From: Acidaminococcales bacterium
Lineage (GTDB): Bacteria > Bacillota > Negativicutes > Acidaminococcales > JAISLQ01
Length of the DNA stretch: 46,348 nt
Assembly (NCBI GenBank): GCA_031290885.1
Contig: JAISLQ010000021.1
Span: forward strand, 1 to 46,348
Reading direction: 5' to 3'
The notes beneath the pieces are model-generated. The model was not told where the DNA came from and did no database searches. It saw nothing but the letters and a program-made list of their open reading frames with translations. A program made the position numbers and the translations under genes. How positions within the stretch are numbered: the stretch's first letter is position 1; each line of letters starts with the position of its first letter. Below are positions 34,100 to 41,056 of the stretch, piece by piece.

Positions 34100-35574
34100 T
34101 TTCCCTCCCCGCGGCATTGGCACATTTCGCCGCTTTCCGCCGCTTGGCGGCTGCCCGGCTGATCCTGCGGCCAGAGCGGGTACTCGCCGTTAAAGCAAGC
34201 GTAGCACATGGTGCCGGAAGCGCCGGCGTCCAACGCCCGGCGCAGCCCCGCAAGGGAAACGAACCGCAGGGAGTCGGCGCCTATATATTGCCTGATCTCT
34301 TCCCCCGTGTGCGTGGCGGAGATCAGTTCCTTTCTCACCGCCGTATCTATGCCGTAATAACAAGGATAGAGGATCGGGGGGGAACTTATGAGCATGTGCA
34401 GTTCCCGCGCGCCGGCGTCGCGCAGCAGTTTCAGTATCTTGCCGCTGGTGGTGCCGCGCACAATGGAATCGTCCACTATGGCGATCGCTTTGCCCTCTAC
34501 CAGCGGGCGCACGGGATTGAGCTTCATCCTTACTCCCACGTCGCGCTTTTGCTGGGTCGGCTGTATAAAAGTCCGGCCAACGTAACGGTTTTTATTGAGA
34601 CCTTCCAGAAAAGGCACGCCCGATTCCATCCCGAACCCTATCGCCGCCGTCGTGCCGGAGTCGGGCACGGAAAATACCGCGTCCACCCGCTCTTTAAGGT
34701 CGGGATTTTCCCGCGCCAGCTCACGCCCCATGGCGATGCGCGATAAATAAACGCTCCGGCCGTCGATAATGCTGTCCGTCCGGGCGAAGTATATATACTC
34801 GAAAACGCAGTGCGCCGCTTTATTTATTCCCTTATCGTAAAAAAAACTCTCCGGCCGCTGTCCGCCCCGGGTGAAAACCACCACTTCGCCGGGTTCGACG
34901 TCACGGACAAATTTTGCCCCCGCCGCGTCAAGGGCGCAGGATTCTGATGCCACCGCCCAGCCGTCGGCGAGGCGGCCTATGCATAGCGGCCGGAAACCGA
35001 ACTTGTCGCGTACGGCCACTAATTTGTCGTCAGTCAGCAGCGCTAAACTAAAAGCCCCTTCGACTTTTTTCATGCTTTCGGCAATTTTTTCGCCAATCGC
35101 TTGTTTTTCCGCGCTGATGATGACCGCGACCAGCGCTTCGGTGTCCATGCTGGTATGAAAGAAAGCCCCTTTGTCGGCCAATTCGCGTTTGAGCGCGTTC
35201 ACATTGGTAAGGTTGCCGTTGTGGGCCAGGGCCAGGTTGCCGCCCGAGAAGCTGACCATCAGCGGCTGCGTGTTCACGGGGATGCTGGCGCCGGCCGTAG
35301 AATAGCGCACATGCCCGATAGCTTTGTCGCCTTTTAGCTCCGGCAGGCCGTTCCTGAATACGTCGGTCAAGAGGCCCATGCCGCGTTTGGTGTCCATTGC
35401 CCGTCCGTCTCCCACCGCGATCCCGGCGCTTTCCTGCCCTCTGTGCTGAAGCGCAAAAAGTCCGAGATAGGTAAGATAAGCAACCGGCTCGTTCGCGGAA
35501 ATAACGCCGAATATGCCACATTCTTCCCCGGGCTTGTCGCTGTAAAACTCCCGCTCTTCCACAAAATCCCCCAT
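34096..35574 (-). CDS. purF: Amidophosphoribosyltransferase
   Basis: PurF makes phosphoribosylamine from PRPP and glutamine, the committed step of purine synthesis. The 492-residue product has a short leader before the catalytic Cys19 (EECGIFGV), so it is of the type with a cleaved propeptide. The C-terminal PRPP site is AIVDDSIVRGTTSGKI. Cys residues in HCVFEYIYF, YPCYYGID and TMCYACFNGEYP match the four ligands of the Bacillus-type iron-sulfur cluster, suggesting oxygen sensitivity. It overlaps purM by four bases. Confidence 0.95.
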   Translation of the reverse strand: MGDFVEEREFYSDKPGEECGIFGVISANEPVAYLTYLGLFALQHRGQESAGIAVGDGRAMDTKRGMGLLTDVFRNGLPELKGDKAIGHVRYSTAGASIPVNTQPLMVSFSGGNLALAHNGNLTNVNALKRELADKGAFFHTSMDTEALVAVIISAEKQAIGEKIAESMKKVEGAFSLALLTDDKLVAVRDKFGFRPLCIGRLADGWAVASESCALDAAGAKFVRDVEPGEVVVFTRGGQRPESFFYDKGINKAAHCVFEYIYFARTDSIIDGRSVYLSRIAMGRELARENPDLKERVDAVFSVPDSGTTAAIGFGMESGVPFLEGLNKNRYVGRTFIQPTQQKRDVGVRMKLNPVRPLVEGKAIAIVDDSIVRGTTSGKILKLLRDAGARELHMLISSPPILYPCYYGIDTAVRKELISATHTGEEIRQYIGADSLRFVSLAGLRRALDAGASGTMCYACFNGEYPLWPQDQPGSRQAAESGEMCQCRGEGK

Positions 35575-35588
35575 TATGTCCGCGCGGC

Positions 35589-36296
35589 CTATTCTTTTTC
35601 GCCGGTCAGCCGGTAAAGCACTTCATGATAAGCGTCCTCCACCTGCCCCAAGTCGCGCCGAAAACGGTCTTTGTCCAGTTTGTTGTCCGTAGCGGCGTCC
35701 CACAGGCGGCAAGTGTCCGGCGTTATCTCGTCCGCCAGCAGTACGGCGCCGTTATAAAGGCCAAATTCCAGCTTGAAATCGACCAGTTTAATGCCTTTGC
35801 GCAAAAGGTGCCCCTCCAGCAGCCCGTTTACCGCCAGGGCTTCTTTTTCCAAAGCGGCGACCTGTTCCGGCGACGCCAGGGAAAGCGCCTTTATATGGCA
35901 GTAGTTGACAAGCGGGTCGCCTAAACTGTCGTTCTTGTAATAAAGCTCCACGACCGGTTCGGCCAGCCGTTCCCCTTCCGGCAGCCCTAACCGCTTGGAC
36001 AGGCTGCCGGCCGCGATATTGCGGACGACCACCTCCAGCGGCAGGATGTCTACTTTTTTGCACAAAAGCTCGCGCTCGCTCAAGCGTTTGATTAAATGAG
36101 TCTTTATGCCGGACTTTTCCAGCAGTTTGAAAAAAAATTCCGTCAATTTATTGTTAATTATCCCTTTGTTGACGATCGTCCCTTTTTTCAAGCCGTTGAA
36201 AGCCGTCGCGTCGTCTTTGTAGTAAATGATCACCTCGTCCGCCTTTTCCGTTGCGAAAATCTTTTTGGCCTTGCCTTCATAAAGCATTACGGACAT
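35589..36296 (-). CDS. purC: SAICAR synthetase
   Basis: PurC joins aspartate to CAIR with ATP. The roughly 235-residue protein starts [13 protein letters not shown] and contains [19 protein letters not shown]-like N-terminal elements, [38 protein letters not shown] and [14 protein letters not shown] start at the ATG 36296 because AAGGG lies 9 bases upstream; the ATG at 36317 would overlap that ribosome site. A second possible -10 (TATAAT, 36356-36361 minus strand) lies upstream, but without a well-spaced -35. Confidence 0.94.
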   Translation of the reverse strand: MSVMLYEGKAKKIFATEKADEVIIYYKDDATAFNGLKKGTIVNKGIINNKLTEFFFKLLEKSGIKTHLIKRLSERELLCKKVDILPLEVVVRNIAAGSLSKRLGLPEGERLAEPVVELYYKNDSLGDPLVNYCHIKALSLASPEQVAALEKEALAVNGLLEGHLLRKGIKLVDFKLEFGLYNGAVLLADEITPDTCRLWDAATDNKLDKDRFRRDLGQVEDAYHEVLYRLTGEKE

Positions 36297-36383
36297 TTTG
36301 GGCACCCTTCTTTCCATAAAAAATAACCGGCTTGAAAGGATAGCTATATATTAACATTATAACAGATTTTGCGCTTGGCAAGA

Positions 36384-36881
36384 TTATTTTTCCTGCAGCC
36401 GCCCCTTTAGTTTGTCGGCCTTTCCTGCCGCTTCCTCTTTCAAGCGCTCTCTGTACGCGTCCAGTTTTTCCGCCAGCGGCCCGCCGCCCACGGCCAATAT
36501 CTCCACCGCCAGCAGCGCCGCGTTTTTTGCCCCGTTGATCGACATGCAGGCTACCGGGATTCCCGCCGGCATCTGCGCTATGCTCAAAAGCGCGTCCATG
36601 CCGCCGAGCGGCGTTGAATTGATCGGCACGCCAATGACCGGGAGATTGGTATAGGATGCCACCACGCCCGGCAAGTGCGCCGCCGCGCCCGCCGCCGCGA
36701 TGATTGCGCCTATGCCCCGCCCCTTCGCGCCCACGGCGAAATCGCGGACCAATTCCGGCGTGCGGTGCGCGGAGGCGACTTGCGCCTCAAACTCAACGCC
36801 GAACGCGGCCAGAGTTTCCCCGGCGGCCTCCAGCACCGGCCAGTCAGAGTCGCTGCCCATAACTATCGCAACTTTCAACAT
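36384..36881 (-). CDS. purE: N5-carboxyaminoimidazole ribonucleotide mutase
   Basis: PurE converts N5-CAIR to CAIR. The 165 residues have the class I signature: VAIVMGSDSDWPVL, ASAHRTPE (catalytic His), AGAAAHLPGVVAS, and PLGGMDALLSIAQMPAGIPV. I chose the ATG at 36881, which is 7 bases from GAGGGG; the ATG at 36887 is too close to it. It is the first gene of the pur operon. PurK, purB and the purS-Q-L genes, found in the Bacillus operon, are not in this window. Confidence 0.94.
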   Translation of the reverse strand: MLKVAIVMGSDSDWPVLEAAGETLAAFGVEFEAQVASAHRTPELVRDFAVGAKGRGIGAIIAAAGAAAHLPGVVASYTNLPVIGVPINSTPLGGMDALLSIAQMPAGIPVACMSINGAKNAALLAVEILAVGGGPLAEKLDAYRERLKEEAAGKADKLKGRLQEK

Positions 36882-36923
36882 GTTCATTCCCCTCGTCGCA
36901 AATATAACACAAAACCCTATTTT

Positions 36924-36952
36924 ATTTTATCCGCCGTTTCTCCTTTGGTCAA
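36924..36952 (-). promoter_or_regulatory. Promoter of the pur operon
   Basis: On the minus strand TTGACC (36947-36952) and TAAAAT (36924-36929) are 17 bp apart. The leader before purE would be only about 35 bases, too short for a riboswitch, so control by a repressor at the promoter is more likely. I see no clear PurR palindrome. Confidence 0.75.
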
Positions 36953-37076
36953 TAAGACAAATTATCGGACGCGCCCGTTTTTGTGTCGGCGCGAAAAATT
37001 CTCGGGCTTTACTTTTTTCGCGCCGCGATTTGCAAAAAAACGGAATTTGCGCCAGCACGCCAGATGCGGGCACCAT

Positions 37077-37106
37077 TTGACAAACATCAGCGGCAAAGTA
37101 TATAAT
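37077..37106 (+). promoter_or_regulatory. Promoter of tRNA-Val
   Basis: TTGACA (37077-37082) and a perfect TATAAT (37101-37106), spacer 18 bp, ending 10 bases before the tRNA. It is intact although a mobile element is inserted in the tRNA 3' end. Confidence 0.8.
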
Positions 37107-37115
37107 AACACAAAA

Positions 37116-37192
37116 GGGGTTATAGCTCAGTTGGTTAGAGCGCTTCGTTGACATCGAAGAGGTCATAGGTTCGAGTCCTACTAACCCCACCA
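37116..37192 (+). tRNA. tRNA-Val (anticodon GAC)
   Basis: A complete cloverleaf: acceptor GGGGTTA/TAACCCC, D arm with AGCTCAGTTGGTTAGAGC, anticodon stem CTTCG/CGAAG around TTGACAT (anticodon GAC), T arm AGGTTCGAGTCCT, and an encoded CCA. Its 3' part from 37148 to 37189 is repeated perfectly at 45166-45207, making it the integration site of the element to its right. The insertion rebuilds a whole tRNA. Confidence 0.95.
37148..37189 (+). repeat. attL: 42-bp direct repeat in tRNA-Val
   Basis: Identical to 45166-45207. It covers the anticodon loop, T arm and 3' acceptor strand of the tRNA. Further upstream, TTAGAGCG (37135-37142) is also shared with the right copy after a 5-base mismatch block. 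Confidence 0.92.
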
Positions 37193-37202
37193 GCATTCAA
37201 GC

Positions 37203-37240
37203 GGGTTTTGGCGATTGGCCAAAACCCATTTTTTGTTTTT
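37203..37240 (+). terminator. Terminator after tRNA-Val, inside the element
   Basis: GGGTTTTGGC pairs with GCCAAAACCC and is followed by a T-rich run (six T, G, five T). It is element DNA, so the satellite supplies a terminator for the tRNA it disrupted. Confidence 0.75.
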
Positions 37241-37265
37241 GTGCCTTATTTTGTGCCTTACGGGG
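37236..37265 (+). repeat. Left 30-bp direct repeat (arm-type integrase site candidate)
   Basis: Identical to 45033-45062 near the other end. Each copy contains GTGCCTTA twice, 12 bp apart. Identical sequences just inside both ends, next to the att cores, are what arm-type integrase binding sites look like. Confidence 0.7.
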
Positions 37266-37342
37266 TGAAAAAGACGGCATTTTATACGACGAAATAAGGG
37301 TTTCATTTTGCGCTTATATTTATTGGTTTCTGATACACGTTA

Positions 37343-37381
37343 AAAGTAGCGATAGTAATATAATTTTATTATCGCTACTTT
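37343..37381 (+). terminator. AT-rich hairpin
   Basis: AAAGTAGCGATA (37343-37354) pairs perfectly with TATCGCTACTTT (37370-37381). The loop is AT-rich and there is no long T-run after it. It could be a weak terminator or an operator. Confidence 0.4.
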
Positions 37382-37916
37382 GCAAACTGGAAACGTCCCC
37401 CCGGAAATGGCTGCTGCTTTTTTAGCGCCCAGAGCGCCCAGGGGCGGACTTATTTTGTTTTTCTGGCCGGAGCTTGCGCCCTTTCTTTCCCCTTCCCAAA
37501 ATCAACGCTGCGGCGCGGCAGGGCAATTTAAAAACCGCTTGGGATTCGTATTAGCAATAAAAAAGTAAAAACCGCCTTTCCCTGAACAAGAAGCGGTTTT
37601 TTCTTAACTTCTTCCTTCTTTTTAGGGCAACCGCTTATCGGTAGCGCCCCTTTTGCTATTATTATACACCGTCCGATCCGGCATGTAAAATTTTCGTTGG
37701 GGGAAAAGCCAAAAATCGGCCGTGCGTCGTAAAGTCCTTGGGCGTCCGGTATTATCCGGCACCAGCCAAAATCGCAGGTGGGGGGGTGCTTATGGCTCGT
37801 ACTCCCCCAATCTGCGCCAAAAAATTCGCTCGCGTTTGGCGTTTTTCTTAACTTCTTCCTTGCTTCGCCCTTGCTTCTTTGCGATAGGGTACTTGCTTTC
37901 AAGTGCGCCGGTTAGC
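37382..37916. other. Non-coding left part of the element
   Basis: About 530 bases with no gene I can support. It contains the terminator at 37568-37602 and two copies of a 20-bp pyrimidine-rich direct repeat (37598-37617 and 37842-37861, TTTTTCTTAACTTCTTCCTT). The open frames here lack ribosome sites and known domains. Confidence 0.5.
37568..37602 (+). terminator. Rho-independent terminator
   Basis: AAAACCGC pairs with GCGGTTTT with six T at the end on the plus strand. On the minus strand four or five T follow as well, so it could also end the leftward satellite transcript about 310 bases after its last gene. Confidence 0.65.
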
Positions 37917-38228
37917 CTATTTTTCGTCGCCCTGACAGCCAAGCGCCTTTTTTAATTCCTTCAAGCGTTCTTCTGTCCGGCGGTATTCGTCGATTAGTTC
38001 TTTATTGGCGGCGCAATAGTAGTTTATAACTTTTGCAAGCGCGGCCGTTTCGGAAGTGCGCAAAAGGCCGGCAATCATTTTCAGGCTTTGCCGCGCGTCC
38101 TTGTCAATGTCCATGACCAACCTGCTTGTTTCGCCCCTGCGCTTTGGTCGGCCAGTTGGTTTGATTTTTGGCCGCTCTTCCAGCCCGGCCAGTTCGTCAA
38201 GTTCTTTTTCTGATAAATTGCCGCCCAT
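37917..38228 (-). CDS. Small RHH-like DNA-binding protein (hypothetical)
   Basis: A 103-residue protein with a basic, proline-containing N-terminus (RPKIKPTGRPKRRG), a central segment RLVMDIDKDARQSLKMIAGL that looks like a ribbon-helix-helix or related fold, and a charged C-terminal helix (KELIDEYRRTEERLKELKKA) likely to form a coiled coil. AAGGGG lies 6-11 bases before the ATG. It is the last leftward gene of the satellite. I do not recognise a specific family. It might regulate element genes or partition. Confidence 0.6.
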   Translation of the reverse strand: MGGNLSEKELDELAGLEERPKIKPTGRPKRRGETSRLVMDIDKDARQSLKMIAGLLRTSETAALAKVINYYCAANKELIDEYRRTEERLKELKKALGCQGDEK

Positions 38229-38277
38229 TTTTACCCCTTCTTTCTTGGGAAATATTCGGGAAATAATACTGAAATAG

Positions 38278-38290
38278 CGTAAAATTTACG
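38278..38290. promoter_or_regulatory. Perfect palindrome upstream of the RHH-like gene
   Basis: CGTAAA-A-TTTACG, 6-1-6, 50 bases upstream of the start of the RHH-like gene. A possible autoregulatory operator. Confidence 0.35.
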
Positions 38291-38646
38291 TCCGATAATA
38301 TGGATTATGTCAAGTAAACGTGATTTCAGTTCGTATTATTTCTTATTTACCAAAATATATAATTATTTACCAAAATTAAAATATTCACTATCAGGTTTAA
38401 TTACTGGCTGCTTTGCTTTTTTAATTTTATACTTCATTAAAGATTTTTTCAAGCAATTTTATCGCCAACTATTTTTTTCGCTTGGCTTGTGGGAAGTGTG
38501 GCGGCGAATTAAAGGGTGTCGTTCCGTGGTGTTTTTTTGGCAACAAAGTCGAAAATTTATACTATGTTCCCCCAACAGGAAAAGGCTTAAAGGTTCCCCG
38601 ATAATTTCGGGTAAGCAACCCGGTTCGCCATAGGCAAGAAATTGAA

Positions 38647-38670
38647 CCTGCTTAATTTTGAGTAAGTTCG
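38647..38670. repeat. 24-bp repeat, copy 1
   Basis: Matches 41335-41358 at 21 of 24 positions; core AATTTTGAGTA. The second copy lies in the upstream region of the MerR/Xis-like gene. Confidence 0.5.
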
Positions 38671-38742
38671 ATTCCTTGCCGCAGCGCTCAATGTATTCCT
38701 GGACTTTCACACAAAATTGTTAAAAAGTATTCGCCGCAATTT

Positions 38743-39099
38743 TTACTCGAAGCTTCCTTTTTTCGGCAAGTAGATGATTGCCGCTTGGCCTACTGCCTTT
38801 ATCGCCCCGCCGTTTTCCCCGGTAAGCTCCTGATGTACTTCGTCGCGCCATTTGTCGGGCTTTCGGTTTTTCAGCCAGAATATAATGGCCGCTGTGTCGC
38901 CGCCTGCGGCCTATTGATAAAGCGCGTTTTCCACCTGCCGGTCGGCGACGTCCTTGCCCTGTTTTAGGGCGTCCGAAATGTCCGAACAATGTTTTTTCCA
39001 CTCGCTTAAAGTGCTGCGCGATATGCCCAGCCCCGGAGCAGGGCAAGCCCCTCCGCCGGTCAGCCAATATGCGTTTTTGCCTTCTGCCATGCGTTTCAT
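38743..39099 (-). pseudogene. Phage TerS-like / small HTH protein, interrupted by an amber codon
   Basis: From the ATG at 39099 the frame reads 62 residues including GKNAYWLT, GISRSTLSEWKKHCSDISDA and LKQGKDVADRQVENALYQ, then TAG. The same frame continues without another stop as AAGGDTAAIIFWLKNRKPDK and WRDEVHQELTGENG to a TAA at 38743-38745. Both halves match one phage protein family (YWLT...MGIS--TLYEWKK...EVENAL-K-A-GGDT-A-IFWLKNRKPDKWRD), related to small terminase subunits. The helix-turn-helix region is also shortened by about 20 residues. It looks like a decayed gene; a sequencing error or suppression of the TAG is possible. Confidence 0.65.
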
Positions 39100-39126
39100 T
39101 TCCCCCCTTCATTGCCTCAGGTCGCG

Positions 39127-39417
39127 TCAGACTTGCGGGTAAGTGCCGAACACCGACGCGTACCGATAAAGTAAAATGCCCCTCGTGGCAAAATGGTTAA
39201 TATTGTGGTCGGATTTGCCGACTTTTTCAAAGAAATCTGCCGCCATGTCCTTCAAATCGTCGATGTTTATTGTCCATTCGTTGGCAAATTCTTCAAGTTC
39301 ATCCCGTATGCGGACGCGCTGTTCAAGGCTGATGAACGGATGCCGCTTGCCGGGGTAATAGCTTGGGTACAGTTCTTTCATGTACCAGAACATAAAATTT
39401 TGTATTCCGTCAATCAT
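39127..39417 (-). CDS. Satellite protein of unknown function, 96 residues
   Basis: An acidic, mostly helical 96-residue protein (MIDGIQNFMFWYMKELYPSY, then LEQRVRIRDELEEFANEWTI). AAGGGAG lies about 10 bases before the ATG, and it sits between the replication gene and the TerS-like pseudogene. I do not recognise it. By position it may take part in replication or packaging interference. Confidence 0.6.
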   Translation of the reverse strand: MIDGIQNFMFWYMKELYPSYYPGKRHPFISLEQRVRIRDELEEFANEWTINIDDLKDMAADFFEKVGKSDHNINHFATRGILLYRYASVFGTYPQV

Positions 39418-39478
39418 CGTTTTTCAACTCCCTTTTTTGCAACAAGTCTCAAACGGATTTGCAATGCGCTTTTGCTTG

Positions 39479-40342
39479 TCAATCCGGCGGTGGGTTGCCT
39501 GAATTAACCCCTTTGTCCGGCCTATCGCCCCGTAGCCATTCGCAAAACCCCGGCAAAGTGCAATCATGGCCGCCGCTAATGTATTGCCCTGCCATTTGCT
39601 TTAAAGCCTCGATATCACCTTCGTTGGCAGCGTTGCCCCAAAGCCTCAGCAGTTCATTGTGGCATTGCCTGATGGTATCGGTGGGCGTGTCCGGGTATCG
39701 CTTCCCCTTTGCCTGTAAATAGCAATCGTCCCTGAACCAGTGAAGGAACTCAATTATCTTTTCGTTGGGTTTTAAAAGGGCGCGTTCTTCGCCAGAAGAA
39801 CCATTATATATAATGGCACTCACATCGCTAACGCTCGTTCGTGCAGCCGCCGTTGATGATGAGCGCGCATTATCTATTTGGATAAGTTCTTTGGGTAAGT
39901 TAACTGGATAAGTTACTTGGGTAAGTTCTGTGTTAAGCTCCTTAACTACCCCAGTTAAGCTCCTTAACCAGGGTAGTAAAGCTCCTTGACTACGTGGTAA
40001 AGCTCCTTTACTACCTTTCACGCTGTCGGGAATATCATTTATTGATTTGTAATCGTTTTCAGGCCGTTTGGAAAAAAGCCACGGCAAACGGTAAAGGTTG
40101 CTTATCTGGTCGCCTTTGTTGAAACGATGTTCGCGCTTTATCCAGCCTGTTTTTTCCAATGTGTCTAAATTTGCGCAAACTGTTGGGCGGCTCATTCTGG
40201 TTAATAGCGCCAGCCTCGAAATCGATGGGAAAGCCTTGTCCTTTTCGTCGTTTACATGGTCGGAAATGGCGAAATAAAGCGCTATGCCATGCGTCGGGAT
40301 TCTCATGTCTTTCAGTATGTCGCTTGTAAATTTGTCGCCCAT
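39479..40342 (-). CDS. Phage/satellite replication initiator with internal origin repeats (lambda O-like)
   Basis: The 287-residue protein has an N-terminal winged helix-turn-helix (about 39-72: PSISRLALLTRMSRPTVCAN then LDTLEKTGWIKREH), as in DnaD/O-type replication proteins that recognise DNA repeats. The middle part (about 109-155) is low-complexity because its DNA consists of two repeat arrays (39879-40014). The C-terminal part (about 190-270) contains EKIIEFLHWFRDDCYLQAKG and DIEALKQMAGQYIS, suited to binding a helicase or loader. Origin iterons inside the initiator gene between two domains are known from lambda O. A ribosome site (GTGGAG) precedes the ATG. Five 11-bp repeats lie just upstream. 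Confidence 0.75.
   Translation of the reverse strand: MGDKFTSDILKDMRIPTHGIALYFAISDHVNDEKDKAFPSISRLALLTRMSRPTVCANLDTLEKTGWIKREHRFNKGDQISNLYRLPWLFSKRPENDYKSINDIPDSVKGSKGALPRSQGALLPWLRSLTGVVKELNTELTQVTYPVNLPKELIQIDNARSSSTAAARTSVSDVSAIIYNGSSGEERALLKPNEKIIEFLHWFRDDCYLQAKGKRYPDTPTDTIRQCHNELLRLWGNAANEGDIEALKQMAGQYISGGHDCTLPGFCEWLRGDRPDKGVNSGNPPPD
39879..39930 (-). repeat. Four tandem 13-bp repeats inside the rep gene
   Basis: TGGATAAGTT or TGGGTAAGTT plus three variable bases, starting at 39879, 39892, 39905 and 39918, in exact 13-bp register with A and G alternating at the fourth base. Because 13 is not a multiple of three, the encoded residues do not repeat, so selection acts on the DNA. It could be an unwinding element or a second binding array. 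Confidence 0.8.
39929..40014 (-). repeat. Four palindromic iterons inside the rep gene
   Basis: Each unit is an imperfect inverted repeat centred on CTC (39938-39940, 39960-39962, 39982-39984, 40003-40005), spaced 22, 22 and 21 bp. The best copies are GTGGTAAAG-CTC-CTTTACTAC and GTAGTAAAG-CTC-CTTGACTAC, with arms matching at 8 of 9 bases. Two helical turns between centres and dyad symmetry of each unit are just as in lambda ori. They lie directly beside the 13-mer array. Confidence 0.85.
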
Positions 40343-40380
40343 GACCGCAACTCCACTTCCCCAAACTTATCGTTGGCGCG

Positions 40381-40435
40381 GTTTCCTGCAAGTTTCCTGC
40401 TGGTTTCCTGCTGGTTTCTTGCGGGTTTCTAACGG
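40381..40435. repeat. Five tandem 11-bp repeats upstream of the rep gene
   Basis: Units starting at 40381, 40392, 40403, 40414 and 40425, consensus GTTTCCTGCTG, the last two more divergent. They lie 39-93 bases upstream of the rep start codon and may bind the initiator (autoregulation) or be part of the origin. Confidence 0.8.
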
Positions 40436-40458
40436 CGTTTCAGTTCGTCCCATGAACC

Positions 40459-40487
40459 GGGGCGGGAAATAGCTGCCCGCCCCTTTT
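40459..40487 (+). terminator. Hairpin with short T-run, plus strand
   Basis: GGGGCGGG (40459-40466) pairs with CCCGCCCC (40476-40483), followed by four T. The T-run overlaps the -35 of the plus-strand promoter at 40486-40514. No plus-strand gene is known upstream. Confidence 0.45.
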
Positions 40488-40514
40488 GACAAATTGCCCT
40501 TGCGCTGGTAAAAT
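40486..40514 (+). promoter_or_regulatory. Consensus promoter pointing against the small ORFs
   Basis: TTGACA (40486-40491) and TAAAAT (40509-40514) with a 17-bp spacer. It points rightward, opposite to all genes nearby, so it would make an antisense RNA across the genes at 40546-40924. No plausible protein is encoded on that strand. Confidence 0.5.
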
Positions 40515-40545
40515 GGCAATCAGCGAATAGTTTCCCGCCAAGGTC

Positions 40546-40737
40546 TCATTCGCCGAATGCCGCCATTTGGGGTACTGCCCGGCGGCATTTGCCATTTTCA
40601 AAAAGCGCCTCGCATTCCGCTATGGCCAGCGCCCAGCGCGCCAATTCTTCAAGCGTTTTGGTTTCGCGGCTCGGGTGCGGGCGGTCGCCGTCGCATATCT
40701 CGGCAATGCGCCGCCCAAACAGTTCATGCATTAGCAT
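40546..40737 (-). CDS. Small satellite ORF, 63 residues
   Basis: Encodes MLMHELFGRRIAEICDGDRP followed by a helical, acidic second half ending RRAVPQMAAFGE. The start overlaps the end of the preceding small gene by 14 bases, and a GAAGG site lies before the ATG, so the pair is coupled. No family recognised. Confidence 0.5.
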   Translation of the reverse strand: MLMHELFGRRIAEICDGDRPHPSRETKTLEELARWALAIAECEALFENGKCRRAVPQMAAFGE

Positions 40738-40924
40738 TTTTGTCGCCTTCTTTCTTGATTTGTTCCGCTACGGCATACGTAATTTCGCTAAGCATTTGCG
40801 CGGCTTCGTGCAAATTTTTGCAGTTAGATTTCTGGCTTTCAATGCTTGCGCCCAGCGCGTCAAGGCAAATGGCAACGCCATACAGCAAACTTTCCGGGTT
40901 TTCCTTGCCAAATTCAACTCTCAT
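40724..40924 (-). CDS. Small satellite ORF, 66 residues
   Basis: A helical 66-residue protein (MRVEFGKENPESLLYGVAIC, then NLHEAAQMLSEITYAVAEQI) with a lysine-rich C-terminus. GAGGAAGG lies about 10 bases before the ATG. It lies in the leftward operon between the Xis-like and replication genes. No family recognised. Confidence 0.5.
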   Translation of the reverse strand: MRVEFGKENPESLLYGVAICLDALGASIESQKSNCKNLHEAAQMLSEITYAVAEQIKKEGDKNANA

Positions 40925-40976
40925 GGCTGCCGCCTTCCTCGCAATCGAAAATTCCCGCTTGCCTTTCTTTTCTCAT
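40914..40976 (-). CDS. Possible 20-residue leader peptide
   Basis: ATG at 40976, 20 codons (MRKERQAGIFDCEEGGSHES), stop at 40914-40916, with AAAGGA about 12 bases upstream. It overlaps the start of the next small gene by 11 bases, so it could be a coupling peptide. Support is limited to the ribosome site and overlap. Confidence 0.3.
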   Translation of the reverse strand: MRKERQAGIFDCEEGGSHES

Positions 40977-41056
40977 TCAAAAATCAATCCTTTCAGTTTG
41001 AATTTTGCGTTTGTTCTACGCTTTTTTGGTGGCATAATTGACTTGTCATGCCCTTG

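Larger units (their letters stand above)
38229..38742. other. AT-rich intergenic region of the element
   Basis: About 510 bases between the RHH-like gene and the TerS-like pseudogene. It holds the palindrome at 38278-38290 and one copy of a 24-bp repeat (38647-38670). A plus-strand frame at 38307-38633 could encode a short protein with one hydrophobic segment but has no ribosome site, so I do not call it a gene. Confidence 0.5.

Noticed and set aside
29604-36881. Missing purL, purS, purQ, purK and purB treated as an unusual loss
   Set aside because: Firmicute pur operons vary, and these genes may be elsewhere in the genome; the window cannot show absence.
36927-37196. 89-codon minus-strand frame containing GLVGLEPMTSSMS
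   Set aside because: This is the reverse translation of the tRNA-Val gene, a common false protein; the same happens at 45017-45358.
38307-38633. Possible small membrane protein of 108 residues
   Set aside because: One hydrophobic stretch but no ribosome site, and the second half looks random.
39929-40014. CRISPR-like repeats
   Set aside because: Spacing is only 21-22 bp with no unique spacers, repeats are degenerate and inside a gene; iterons explain them better.
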